Shown here one piece after another: positions 31,861 through 39,791 of a stretch of DNA of 58,648 bases. Under the pieces are notes generated by a model. It did no database searches and had not been told where the DNA came from. It worked only from the letters and a program-made list of their open reading frames with translations. Position numbers and translations under genes: made by a program. Source of the stretch: Bacillota bacterium (lineage in GTDB: Bacteria; Bacillota; Clostridia; Acetivibrionales; DUMC01); the NCBI GenBank assembly GCA_013314855.1, contig JABUEW010000008.1, positions 1 through 58,648 of the forward strand. The letters run 5' to 3'. The first letter of the stretch is position 1; each line of letters begins with the position of its first letter.

Positions 31861-32262
31861 TCAGGTATTAAGTATCTCATATATTTTAAGTACCTTATCA
31901 ACAATAACTTTACGTTCATTTTTCAACAAGGGTCTAACTATGGCAAGGGTTTCTACAAGCTTATTTTTGTTTAGTTTTCCATTCCTTGCTGAAATTAGCT
32001 GTTGTTTTAGCTTTTTATAGGTATTGATATATATGGCGCTTTTATCAACCATTTCTTTAAGACTATTTCCCCGGTAGTTGTTACTGTTAGGCAAATAGTC
32101 GGCAATTACCCTTATGACTTCTCCAAAAACGGATATGTTATTATAAGCCCTTTTCCCTGGTGTATAACTGTTTCGCGTATTTGGGTCTTTTAATATATTA
32201 CGGATTTTATCTGCGGCATAGATAGCATTGGCAATACTCTGAAGATTTTTGCGTTTATCCAC
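31861..32262 (-). CDS. Conserved-type hypothetical helical protein
   Basis: No known family is recognised. The 133-residue protein is basic and predicted helical throughout, with no signal peptide, no membrane segment and no cysteines. The start is a GTG at 32262, preceded on the minus strand by GGTTGGTGA. It converges on the deacetylase gene with an 11-bp gap. The codon use is like that of its neighbours, which supports a real gene. The regular 15-25 residue helices suggest a four-helix bundle. Confidence 0.6.
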   Translation of the reverse strand: MDKRKNLQSIANAIYAADKIRNILKDPNTRNSYTPGKRAYNNISVFGEVIRVIADYLPNSNNYRGNSLKEMVDKSAIYINTYKKLKQQLISARNGKLNKNKLVETLAIVRPLLKNERKVIVDKVLKIYEILNT

Positions 32263-32621
32263 TATATTTCACCAACCTAAATGTCTATATATTTTCTATG
32301 ATTTATTTTACGTAAGAGTAAGAATTAAAGTTACAATTGCAATGAAAAGACATACCAGGTTATAACCGAATGTAAAAAATAATCAAGGAGCGTAAAATCC
32401 GGACTTAAAAGTGGCCAAATAAGGTTGTGGAAACTTTTTTATAAATCGAAGCGAAGTTTCACAAAATTATTGAAATTAATTAAATATAGCACTATAATAT
32501 AGATAATGTAAAGTTAAGACTGCATTATCTATATTTTTGTAATTTGAATATACGCGAATATACGCCAAAAACGGTCGTCATTGTTTTAAACTAAAATTTT
32601 TGTAAAGGGACGAGGTTTAGT
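32263..32621. other. Divergent intergenic region upstream of the homocysteine cluster
   Basis: No gene is visible in these 359 bp. It contains an imperfect inverted repeat (TTGTGGAAACTT at 32425-32436 and AAGTTTCACAA at 32454-32464) and, downstream, the promoter-overlapping dyad described separately. GGGACGAGG at 32608-32616 is the ribosome site of the DUF39 gene. Confidence 0.6.
32470..32535 (+). promoter_or_regulatory. Promoter with 13-bp dyad covering the -10 and start site
   Basis: TTGAAA (32470-32475) and TATAAT (32493-32498) are spaced by 17 bp. A perfect 13-bp inverted repeat, AATATAGATAATG (32496-32508) and CATTATCTATATT (32523-32535) with a 14-nt spacer, begins inside the -10 and covers the start site. 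This suggests a repressor operator. A hairpin in the 5-prime end of the transcript, followed by TTTG, is the alternative. Confidence 0.65.
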
Positions 32622-33797
32622 ATGAGTTATAAGAGTTTTGACGAAATAAACGAGAAAATAAAAACAGGAAAGGCTGTTGTGGTTACTGCTGAAGAGATAA
32701 TTGATATAGTGGTTGAAAAAGGCGTAAAGCAAACTGCTAAGGAAGTGGATGTGGTTACAACAGCTACATTTGGACCCATGTGTTCAAGTGGGATGTTTAT
32801 AAATTTCGGGCATTCCGACCCACCCATTAAGATGAGCAAGGTATGGTTGAATGATGTCCCGGCTTATGCAGGTATAGCAGCCGTTGATGCATATATAGGA
32901 GCAACCGAACTTTCAGAATCCAAAGGCATGGAGTATGGGGGTGCCCATGTTATTGAAGATTTTATTGCCGGAAAGAATATAAGTTTATGCGCTGAGTCAT
33001 ACGGCACTCATTGCTATCCAAGGAAGGAAATATCAACCTACATAAATAAGTACAATGTTAACCAGGCATATATGTTTAATCCGAGAAATGCATACCAAAA
33101 CTATAACGCTGCTACAAATTCGTCGGACAGAATAATGTATACTTATATGGGCACGCTTTTACCCCGCTGCAATAATGTGACCTATTCCACTTCAGGGCAG
33201 TTAAGCCCCCTCCTAAATGATCCTTTTTACAGGACCATTGGCATAGGTACCAGGGTGTTTATAGGAGGAACACAGGGGTATGTAGCGTGGGAAGGGACTC
33301 AGCACAATCCCTGCCAGAAGAGGGGAGATAACGGCGTACCTATAGGTTCTGCAGGAACACTGGCGCTTATAGGCGATGCAAAGCAAATGGACAGAAGATT
33401 TATAAGGGCTGCCATATTCCAGCAATATGGAGTTACATTGTTTGTTGGTGTAGGTATTCCTATACCCATACTTGACGAAGATATGGTTGAAAAGACTGCT
33501 GTAAGGAACAGGGACATATTTACCAATGTGTTGGATTACAGTGTATCTTCCGGACCCAGGCCTATTCTAAAGCAGGTTTCATACGAAGAATTAATGAGCG
33601 GCAGTATTGAATTAAATGGAAAGAAAGTGCCTACTGCTCCATTGTCAAGTGTTAGAAAGGCCAGGGAAATTGCAGGGCTTCTCAAGGAAATGATAAAAAG
33701 AGGCGAGTTCTTTATCACGGAACCTGTGGCATTTTTGCCAAAAACAAATGTTGTAAATAAACTGGAAGTTAGGGAGAATGGAAATGAAAAAGATTAA
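32622..33797 (+). CDS. DUF39 / HcyBio homocysteine biosynthesis protein
   Basis: This 391-residue protein matches the DUF39 (COG1900) family, shown genetically in methanogens to be needed for sulfide-dependent homocysteine synthesis from aspartate semialdehyde. Recognisable segments are TTATFGPMCSSGMFINFGH with its cysteine, WLNDVPAYAG, GTHCYPRK and GGTQGYVAWEGTQHNP. The ATG at 32622 follows GGGACGAGG. It overlaps the downstream NIL-ferredoxin gene by 14 bp, the classical arrangement. It probably carries out sulfur transfer with that ferredoxin. The function in this bacterium is inferred from family and operon. Confidence 0.9.
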   Translation: MSYKSFDEINEKIKTGKAVVVTAEEIIDIVVEKGVKQTAKEVDVVTTATFGPMCSSGMFINFGHSDPPIKMSKVWLNDVPAYAGIAAVDAYIGATELSESKGMEYGGAHVIEDFIAGKNISLCAESYGTHCYPRKEISTYINKYNVNQAYMFNPRNAYQNYNAATNSSDRIMYTYMGTLLPRCNNVTYSTSGQLSPLLNDPFYRTIGIGTRVFIGGTQGYVAWEGTQHNPCQKRGDNGVPIGSAGTLALIGDAKQMDRRFIRAAIFQQYGVTLFVGVGIPIPILDEDMVEKTAVRNRDIFTNVLDYSVSSGPRPILKQVSYEELMSGSIELNGKKVPTAPLSSVRKAREIAGLLKEMIKRGEFFITEPVAFLPKTNVVNKLEVRENGNEKD

Positions 33798-34203
33798 AGT
33801 TACAATGTATTTTCCTGCAAACATAATTACTAAGCCTGTAACGTACCATCTTGTAAAAGACTATAACCTTATGGTTAATATTCTAAATGCAGATGTCAGT
33901 CTGAACAAGGTTGGGAAACTGGTTGTCGATATAGAAGGAGAAGAAAAGGATATTGAGGCAGGGTTGGAATTTGTCAAAAAAGTAGGCGCAGAGTATGAAA
34001 TATTCTCCAAAGCTATTATATGGAAGGAGGAAAGCTGTGTACATTGCGGCGCATGTACTGCTGTTTGCCCTTCCGGTGCTTTACAGATGGATAAAACCGA
34101 TTGGCGGTTGACTTTTGACAGAGAAAAGTGCCTTATGTGCGAATTATGCGTTAAAGCCTGCCCTTTGCGTGTAATGTGTATAAAAAATGGAGGACAGAGT
34201 TAG
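33784..34203 (+). CDS. NIL domain 4Fe-4S ferredoxin (homocysteine cluster)
   Basis: The N-terminal NIL domain (residues about 1-75) is followed by two 4Fe-4S motifs: CVHCGACTAVCPSGAL and CLMCELCVKACPLRV. This is the standard partner of DUF39 proteins in homocysteine biosynthesis, presumably giving electrons for thiol formation. I prefer the ATG at 33784: AGGGAG lies 7 bp before it, whereas the ATG at 33778 would sit one base from that site. The product is 139 residues. It overlaps the DUF39 gene. Confidence 0.9.
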   Translation: MKKIKVTMYFPANIITKPVTYHLVKDYNLMVNILNADVSLNKVGKLVVDIEGEEKDIEAGLEFVKKVGAEYEIFSKAIIWKEESCVHCGACTAVCPSGALQMDKTDWRLTFDREKCLMCELCVKACPLRVMCIKNGGQS

Positions 34204-34275
34204 CCGGTGAGTTTTTTCAGGTAATTTTGCAGGCTTAAGATTGGCTTGAGATTACTGGAGAGTGAGGACTATATA

Positions 34276-35007
34276 TTGAGTTCTATGTATCAAGAAAGAT
34301 TTTATAGAAACTTGTTTAAAGGTGTTAACCTGGAATTCTTCGATGTTTGTGTATATGAGACAGACTTAAGGATAGGCGCTTCTAAAAACCTATACGAGGA
34401 AGCTCTAACCGGTGTTAAAAGATATAGAAAACAAATAGAAGAATACATTAAGCAAAATCCTGACTTCTTAAAGAGCCTTGAACCTATTAAAATTGAAGAG
34501 GGGGCTCCTCTTATTGTTGAGAGAATGGGCAGGGCTGCTGAAAAAGCAGGGGTTGGGCCTATGGCAGCTGTTGCGGGCGCAATAAGTGAAATGATAGGAG
34601 TAGAGCTTTTAAAATATTCGAAAGAAGTAATAGTGGAAAACGGTGGAGACTTATTTTTAAAAACTAATGTGCCAAGAAAAGTAGGGGTTTATGCCGGAAA
34701 TTCACCTTTAAGCGGGAAAATTGCGTTAAAAATATATCCTGAACAGACTCCGCTAGGGATTTGTACTTCTTCGGGTACAGTGGGCCATTCATTAAGCTTT
34801 GGAAAAGCAGATGCAGCTGTTATTGTCTCTAAAGATACATTCTTAGCTGATGCAGCTGCTACGGCAGTATGTAACAGGGTAAAAACTCCTTCCGATATAC
34901 AAGATGCAATTGAATTTGCCACGAGGATAGGAGGCATAGAAGGTGTGTTGATTATTATAGGAGACAGGATAGGGGCATGGGGAGACATAGAACTGATTAG
35001 AATATAG
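34276..35007 (+). CDS. UPF0280 (COG2122) ApbE-like protein
   Basis: UPF0280 proteins resemble the ApbE flavin-transferase fold and are required, with DUF39 and NIL-ferredoxin, for sulfide-dependent homocysteine synthesis in methanogens. Family segments read [29 protein letters not shown] and [19 protein letters not shown]. The start is uncertain: a TTG at 34276 has GTGAGG 8 bp upstream and is preferred; an ATG at 34285 and a TTG at 34246 are alternatives. The three genes 32622-35007 look like one operon. Confidence 0.85.
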   Translation: MSSMYQERFYRNLFKGVNLEFFDVCVYETDLRIGASKNLYEEALTGVKRYRKQIEEYIKQNPDFLKSLEPIKIEEGAPLIVERMGRAAEKAGVGPMAAVAGAISEMIGVELLKYSKEVIVENGGDLFLKTNVPRKVGVYAGNSPLSGKIALKIYPEQTPLGICTSSGTVGHSLSFGKADAAVIVSKDTFLADAAATAVCNRVKTPSDIQDAIEFATRIGGIEGVLIIIGDRIGAWGDIELIRI

Positions 35008-35050
35008 AGTTATAGAGCAAATAACATTTAATGGTAAATGGGGTAAAGAT

Positions 35051-35944
35051 ATGAGCATTAATACTGTTAATGATTATAATGACGCAAATGATACAAAAGA
35101 GATTTTAATTGAGCATGCAATAAGAAATTCACGCATACATTTACGGGATGCAAAAAGAATAGTGGTGAAAGTCGGAACTTCCACTATAACCTATAATACA
35201 GGGAAAATAAACTTATCTACTATAGATAAGTTATCAATGGTACTTTCGGACTTAATAAACCAGGGCAGAGAGGTTGTGCTGGTTACGTCCGGTGCTATTG
35301 GGGTTGGTATTGGTAAACTAAAACTTAAAGAGAGGCCTAAAACAATCAGAGAAAAGCAGGCTGTGGCTGCGGTAGGACAATGTGAGTTAATGCATATTTA
35401 CAGCAAGTTTTTCTCGGAATATGGTCATATTGTAGGACAGATACTCTTGACACGGGATGTTGTTGAGGATGAATACAGGAGAAATAATGTTATTAATACC
35501 TTTGAAACATTATTGGAAAAAGGGATAGTTCCTATTGTCAACGAAAATGACTCGGTTTGTGTAAAGGAGTTGGAAGGGGAAAACGGAGGAAACATAGTAT
35601 TCGGCGACAATGATACACTATCTGCTATTGTTGCAAAACTGATAAAAGCAGATTTATTAATAATATTGACCGATATAGACGGGTTTTATGATTCCGATCC
35701 CAAGAAAAACTCTTGCTCCAAAAAGCTATCGGTCATTACTGAGATAACGGCTGATATAGAGAACTGTGCAGGGGGAGTAGGTTCAAAGCAGGGGACCGGA
35801 GGTATGGTTACAAAGCTTACAGCCGCAAAAATTGTAACTTCTGCAGGTATAAATATGGTATTAGCGAATGGAAACGATCCCTCTGTTATAATGGATATAC
35901 TTAAAGGCGAAGATGTAGGAACACTGTTTGTAAGACAGGTATAA
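35051..35944 (+). CDS. proB: Glutamate 5-kinase-like amino acid kinase, no PUA domain
   Basis: ProB phosphorylates glutamate in the first step of proline synthesis. The amino-acid kinase fold is complete: VVKVGTSTI near residue 39, [49 protein letters not shown] and [13 protein letters not shown]. At 297 residues it lacks the C-terminal PUA domain found in many homologues and has about 33 extra N-terminal residues. No proA is adjacent. It follows UPF0280 by 43 bp and may be transcribed with it. Its ATG at 35051 follows GGGG. Confidence 0.88.
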   Translation: MSINTVNDYNDANDTKEILIEHAIRNSRIHLRDAKRIVVKVGTSTITYNTGKINLSTIDKLSMVLSDLINQGREVVLVTSGAIGVGIGKLKLKERPKTIREKQAVAAVGQCELMHIYSKFFSEYGHIVGQILLTRDVVEDEYRRNNVINTFETLLEKGIVPIVNENDSVCVKELEGENGGNIVFGDNDTLSAIVAKLIKADLLIILTDIDGFYDSDPKKNSCSKKLSVITEITADIENCAGGVGSKQGTGGMVTKLTAAKIVTSAGINMVLANGNDPSVIMDILKGEDVGTLFVRQV

Positions 35945-35957
35945 GGATATAGTCAGT

Positions 35958-37043
35958 TTAAATATACTTCCTTTCTATATGGCTCCCTACAAGCATTGGG
36001 TTTACATCCAATATTACTTCATCCCCTACATTTGCATTAATACCTGTTAAATCTACTACAATGTTGTAAGTGCCTATCCTTCCAAGCACACGTGCATATT
36101 TGTCACCTATATTTACATATATTTTTCTATTTAGTGATTTTATATCGTTATATATATACCTCAATATATCTATTAGCCTAAAGGTATCTCTTGATTTTTC
36201 AACTCCAAATCCGTCCAGGTAACCCACCGGTATAATTCCTATTCTTGTTGCTTTTCGGGTTTTATAAGTATTGGCGTACCCAATGTTATGATTTTTGGGT
36301 AACTCTTTGGCTTCAATAATTCTTGACTTCAAATATCCTATTTTTTGAAGTTTATATGTATTTTCAATGGGAATTCTACCTAAAAACGCCGAGCCTATTC
36401 TTACAGCATCCAGGTGCATTTGAGGAAACCTTAAAAAAGCTGACGAATTACATATATGCAGCATACCGGGGTCTAATCCCTTTTGGCGGATTAATTCGAC
36501 GGCATTAATAAATCTATTGTATTGAGAATAAACATCTTTTTCTTTCCTGGAAAAAGAAAAGGAAAAATGGGAATATGTGCCTGCAACCCTAATGTTTTGC
36601 ATTGTCTGCAGAAAAGTACAGGCTTCGGAAATTTCATTGGGGAGAAACCCAAAACGCCCAAATCCTATATCAATTTTCAAGTGAAAATCTACTATTTCAT
36701 TGAGCTTTAAACCTGTATCATTCAGAGTAAGAGCTGATGTTATGGAACCTACAGAAGGTATTATTTTGCTCTTAACAATAAGCAAGGCCTCATCCTCAAT
36801 GCTGGTCGGGGTAAGAAGAAGCACTTTGCCTGAAAATCCGTTTTCTGCTAAACAGACTGCGTCTTTAATTTCAGAGACAGCAAATAAATCTATTCCATTT
36901 TCTTGTAAAAACTTTGCAAATTCCAGCATTCCAAGGCCATAACCGTTCCCTTTTAAAACTGCGATTATTTTCGAACGTGACATACTCTTTATAATGCCGA
37001 TATTTTGGCGAAGCTTGTCCTTTTCAATTATCAGCTTCTTCAT
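35958..37043 (-). CDS. Alanine racemase family protein, atypical
   Basis: The fold-type III racemase pattern is present: the PLP lysine in VLKGNGYGLG (Lys31), a GFGRFGF segment, HICNSSAFLRFP, VRIGSAFLG, and the second catalytic tyrosine in IGYANTYKT followed by GYLDGF. The usual GR(V/I)xMDQ motif is replaced by GRIGTYN, and several family positions differ. Substrate specificity may therefore not be alanine. Start 37043 follows AGGGGAG. The first 20 bp overlap the end of the FemAB gene, so the two are translationally coupled. The product is 361 residues. Confidence 0.8.
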   Translation of the reverse strand: MKKLIIEKDKLRQNIGIIKSMSRSKIIAVLKGNGYGLGMLEFAKFLQENGIDLFAVSEIKDAVCLAENGFSGKVLLLTPTSIEDEALLIVKSKIIPSVGSITSALTLNDTGLKLNEIVDFHLKIDIGFGRFGFLPNEISEACTFLQTMQNIRVAGTYSHFSFSFSRKEKDVYSQYNRFINAVELIRQKGLDPGMLHICNSSAFLRFPQMHLDAVRIGSAFLGRIPIENTYKLQKIGYLKSRIIEAKELPKNHNIGYANTYKTRKATRIGIIPVGYLDGFGVEKSRDTFRLIDILRYIYNDIKSLNRKIYVNIGDKYARVLGRIGTYNIVVDLTGINANVGDEVILDVNPMLVGSHIERKYI

Positions 37044-38109
37044 TTTGATGTTCTCCCCTTGACTCATCCTTGTTTTTAATAACAAATAACCTTCTTCTTG
37101 CTTCCCGGAATATTTTTTCTCCTTTTTCTATTGCAAAATAAATGAAAGGGTTAAATACATAGTCCAATTCTCCTATAAATTCAGTAAATTTACCTCCAAA
37201 ACCTTTTTTAAAACGATATAAACCGTATAAGGGGTTATTTTCATCAATATCTCCCGATACGCCCCTAAAATCGTATATGTCACAGCCACTCTCAAGAGCC
37301 CATTTAATCATTTCCCACTGCAAAAGATAGTTGGGCATTACATTTCTATACTCATTACTGCTTGCACCATACAAATACCAGCATTTATTACCATATACTA
37401 CGGCGATAGTACCGGCAATCATCTTTCCCTGGTAGTAGGCAAGATAGAGTCTTATATTTTCGGGACCCAAGCAGTCAAGCATTTGTTCGAAATATGAAGG
37501 GCTTCTTACAACAAATCTGTCCCTTATGCCTGTCTCAACCATTATTTTATGGAATTCGGGGATATCCTCCTTTGAGCCTATCTTTATTTCTACTCCTTTT
37601 CTGGCGGCTAAACGTATATTGTACCTTACTTTTTGATGAAAGGACATCAATAACTCTTCTTCAATCTTATTCCTTATGTCAAGCCGGAAAACAAAGCGTG
37701 GCTGAATGCCTTCAAAATCTGTTGAATCACTTTTTACCTTAAATCCGAGCTCTTTAATTATCCTTTCAAATTCCTTATCATCTTTCTCTATATCCGGGTC
37801 TAATTTCAGTACATAACTTTTATGTGCCCGGGCTACTTCTTTTGCTTTTTCTATTAGAGCCTTTATTGTCCCGAAATCATGTATATCGCATACCGGTCCG
37901 CGGGGGGAATACATTATAGTACGGTTTATAAAGGGTATCTTTCTGATAAGAAGGCTCATGGACCCCTTGATATTTCCTCCGTCGTCTTCTACCGTAACTA
38001 TTTCGTTTACCCAATTTGATTTAACTTTTGCCCACTTCACAGATTGCATGAAATGCCCTTTAGGGTGTGTTTGCAAAAACTCCTCATATTTTACTATATC
38101 AATACTCAA
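37024..38109 (-). CDS. FemAB/FemX-type peptidoglycan bridge aminoacyltransferase
   Basis: Fem proteins add amino acids from aminoacyl-tRNA to the lipid II stem peptide. The 361-residue protein has two GNAT-like halves. FMQSVKWAKVKSNW near the start and YNIRLAARKGVEI, YLLQWEMIKWALESGCDIYDFRG and YGLYRFKKGFGG are typical. The start is a TTG at 38109, 9 bp after GGAGG on the minus strand. It is coupled by overlap to an atypical racemase, suggesting that both act in wall cross-bridge chemistry. The transferred amino acid is unknown. Confidence 0.85.
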   Translation of the reverse strand: MSIDIVKYEEFLQTHPKGHFMQSVKWAKVKSNWVNEIVTVEDDGGNIKGSMSLLIRKIPFINRTIMYSPRGPVCDIHDFGTIKALIEKAKEVARAHKSYVLKLDPDIEKDDKEFERIIKELGFKVKSDSTDFEGIQPRFVFRLDIRNKIEEELLMSFHQKVRYNIRLAARKGVEIKIGSKEDIPEFHKIMVETGIRDRFVVRSPSYFEQMLDCLGPENIRLYLAYYQGKMIAGTIAVVYGNKCWYLYGASSNEYRNVMPNYLLQWEMIKWALESGCDIYDFRGVSGDIDENNPLYGLYRFKKGFGGKFTEFIGELDYVFNPFIYFAIEKGEKIFREARRRLFVIKNKDESRGEHQNEEADN

Positions 38110-38152
38110 AACTTTTATCCTCCTCTTCTTTATTCGGCCCTTAATTCAAAAC

Positions 38153-39601
38153 TCATTTCATGAAGCAACTCAAATACTGCAAAAACTCGTCAAAATATAA
38201 AATTGAAAACTTCTTTTCGTTATATATCATCTGTAATAGCTTGTAAAAATCGTCGCCCAATTTTTTATGAATACCGGCAAAATATATTGCGGCATCAATA
38301 TAAGCAAGGCGGTAGTATTCATCTTTTGATGAGTAGCTTTTTAAATCCATATCAAAAAATTTATTGTTATAAGTACTACCCAGCTTGTCTACACTTAACA
38401 TTATTGCCAAATAACTTACAATTCCTTCATCCATAAAGGGTTCATTTACCTGGTCTGTTCCAATAATTCCATAGAACCATTGGTGTAACACTTCATGATA
38501 CAAAACTCGTTTAAAATCTTCTTTATCATTATCATTGAAACAACTGTCTGCTATGAAAATCATATTGGAAAATTCCATTCCCTTCAACGGTATAGAGGCT
38601 TTTACCACAAAAAGCTTTTTATAAGGGTATGGGCCTATTTTCTTACTGGCAAACAAAAACGCTTCCTTGACATATTTTGCTGCATCTTTGGAGTTTATAA
38701 AATATATTTCTGTATTATTAACTTTTTCAACATGGATAATGTTAGCATTCAAGTTACCATTCTTAACTATAGCTGCCGGGAAATCCCGCAAATTTTTTGC
38801 AGTAAAAACTACCTTTAAACCTTGTACTTCATCATTTATACTATCCTGAATCTCCTTTTCCCCTGGGGCATATACTTCAATATTTTTGTCAATGTTAAAA
38901 ACTATACGGTAATTATTCATTTCATATATATAAGGGTCTCCAAAACTTGAGTTATATACAAGTATAGGCTTATCCTCCTTATATACTGCAGGAGTAATAA
39001 GGAAGTTTGTAAGAAGAATTTGATTATCGGAATAAGAAATAGTGCCGGGAATTTTATTCAGGATTATTTCATATTCTATATGTATGGAAATGAAGTCTTT
39101 AACCGGACTTTCAAGCAGACAATTATCCGAAGCATTAAGTGGATCCGGGGCCATTTGAATCTCCAACACCATGTCATTGGTTTTCCAATCCCTAACTGTT
39201 ATCGGTCCGGAATATTTATCTTCTACATCTATACTTTTTATAGTTGTTTTAGTAACATTTACAGAAGGTACATATAAAAAGACGGTGTCATTAAACCTAT
39301 TGCCATCCTGATAGCCGGTCTCATTAATTATATCTGTTTTATGAGTCTTATCAGTCTTATCAAGCTTTATGGTTTCTTTTACAGTAACGATATTATCAGA
39401 AAAACTTACATCAGCTTCAATATTGTATATATCGGCATTTTCTTCGTTTATATTATTATAACCGGATATCTTATAAATATCATCGGTGTTGGCCATGGTT
39501 TCATTACCCAACACATGTGTAAACAAGGCCAAAACCCCAATTATTGCTATAACTTCGCTTACTATAGCTATTGCAACCAGAGTGGCAATACGTTTTTTCA
39601 T
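38153..39601 (-). CDS. Membrane-anchored M1-like metallopeptidase
   Basis: A hydrophobic segment at residues about 5-31 acts as a signal anchor. An all-beta domain follows (residues about 55-280), then a gluzincin core with HEVLH near residue 365 and the third ligand Glu 18 residues after it (NEPFMDEGIVSY). This resembles M1 aminopeptidases of the extracellular type. The length is 482 residues, without the long C-terminal helical domain of classical M1 enzymes. The ATG at 39601 follows AAGGGG. It lies 43 bp upstream of the FemAB gene and may be in that operon. Confidence 0.82.
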   Translation of the reverse strand: MKKRIATLVAIAIVSEVIAIIGVLALFTHVLGNETMANTDDIYKISGYNNINEENADIYNIEADVSFSDNIVTVKETIKLDKTDKTHKTDIINETGYQDGNRFNDTVFLYVPSVNVTKTTIKSIDVEDKYSGPITVRDWKTNDMVLEIQMAPDPLNASDNCLLESPVKDFISIHIEYEIILNKIPGTISYSDNQILLTNFLITPAVYKEDKPILVYNSSFGDPYIYEMNNYRIVFNIDKNIEVYAPGEKEIQDSINDEVQGLKVVFTAKNLRDFPAAIVKNGNLNANIIHVEKVNNTEIYFINSKDAAKYVKEAFLFASKKIGPYPYKKLFVVKASIPLKGMEFSNMIFIADSCFNDNDKEDFKRVLYHEVLHQWFYGIIGTDQVNEPFMDEGIVSYLAIMLSVDKLGSTYNNKFFDMDLKSYSSKDEYYRLAYIDAAIYFAGIHKKLGDDFYKLLQMIYNEKKFSILYFDEFLQYLSCFMK

Positions 39602-39791
39602 TTGCCTGCAACCCCTTATATAAGTTAATAAAATTATAGCATGCTTATTTCATAAGTGTCAAAAATTATTTAATTAGGCATGCATATTGAAAAGTGAAGT
39701 TTAATTGAGTATACTTTTAATTAAGGACAAGCAGGCATAAGTGATACAAATATTACTTTAATTATATATTTTGGATTGCAATGGGGGTTCT

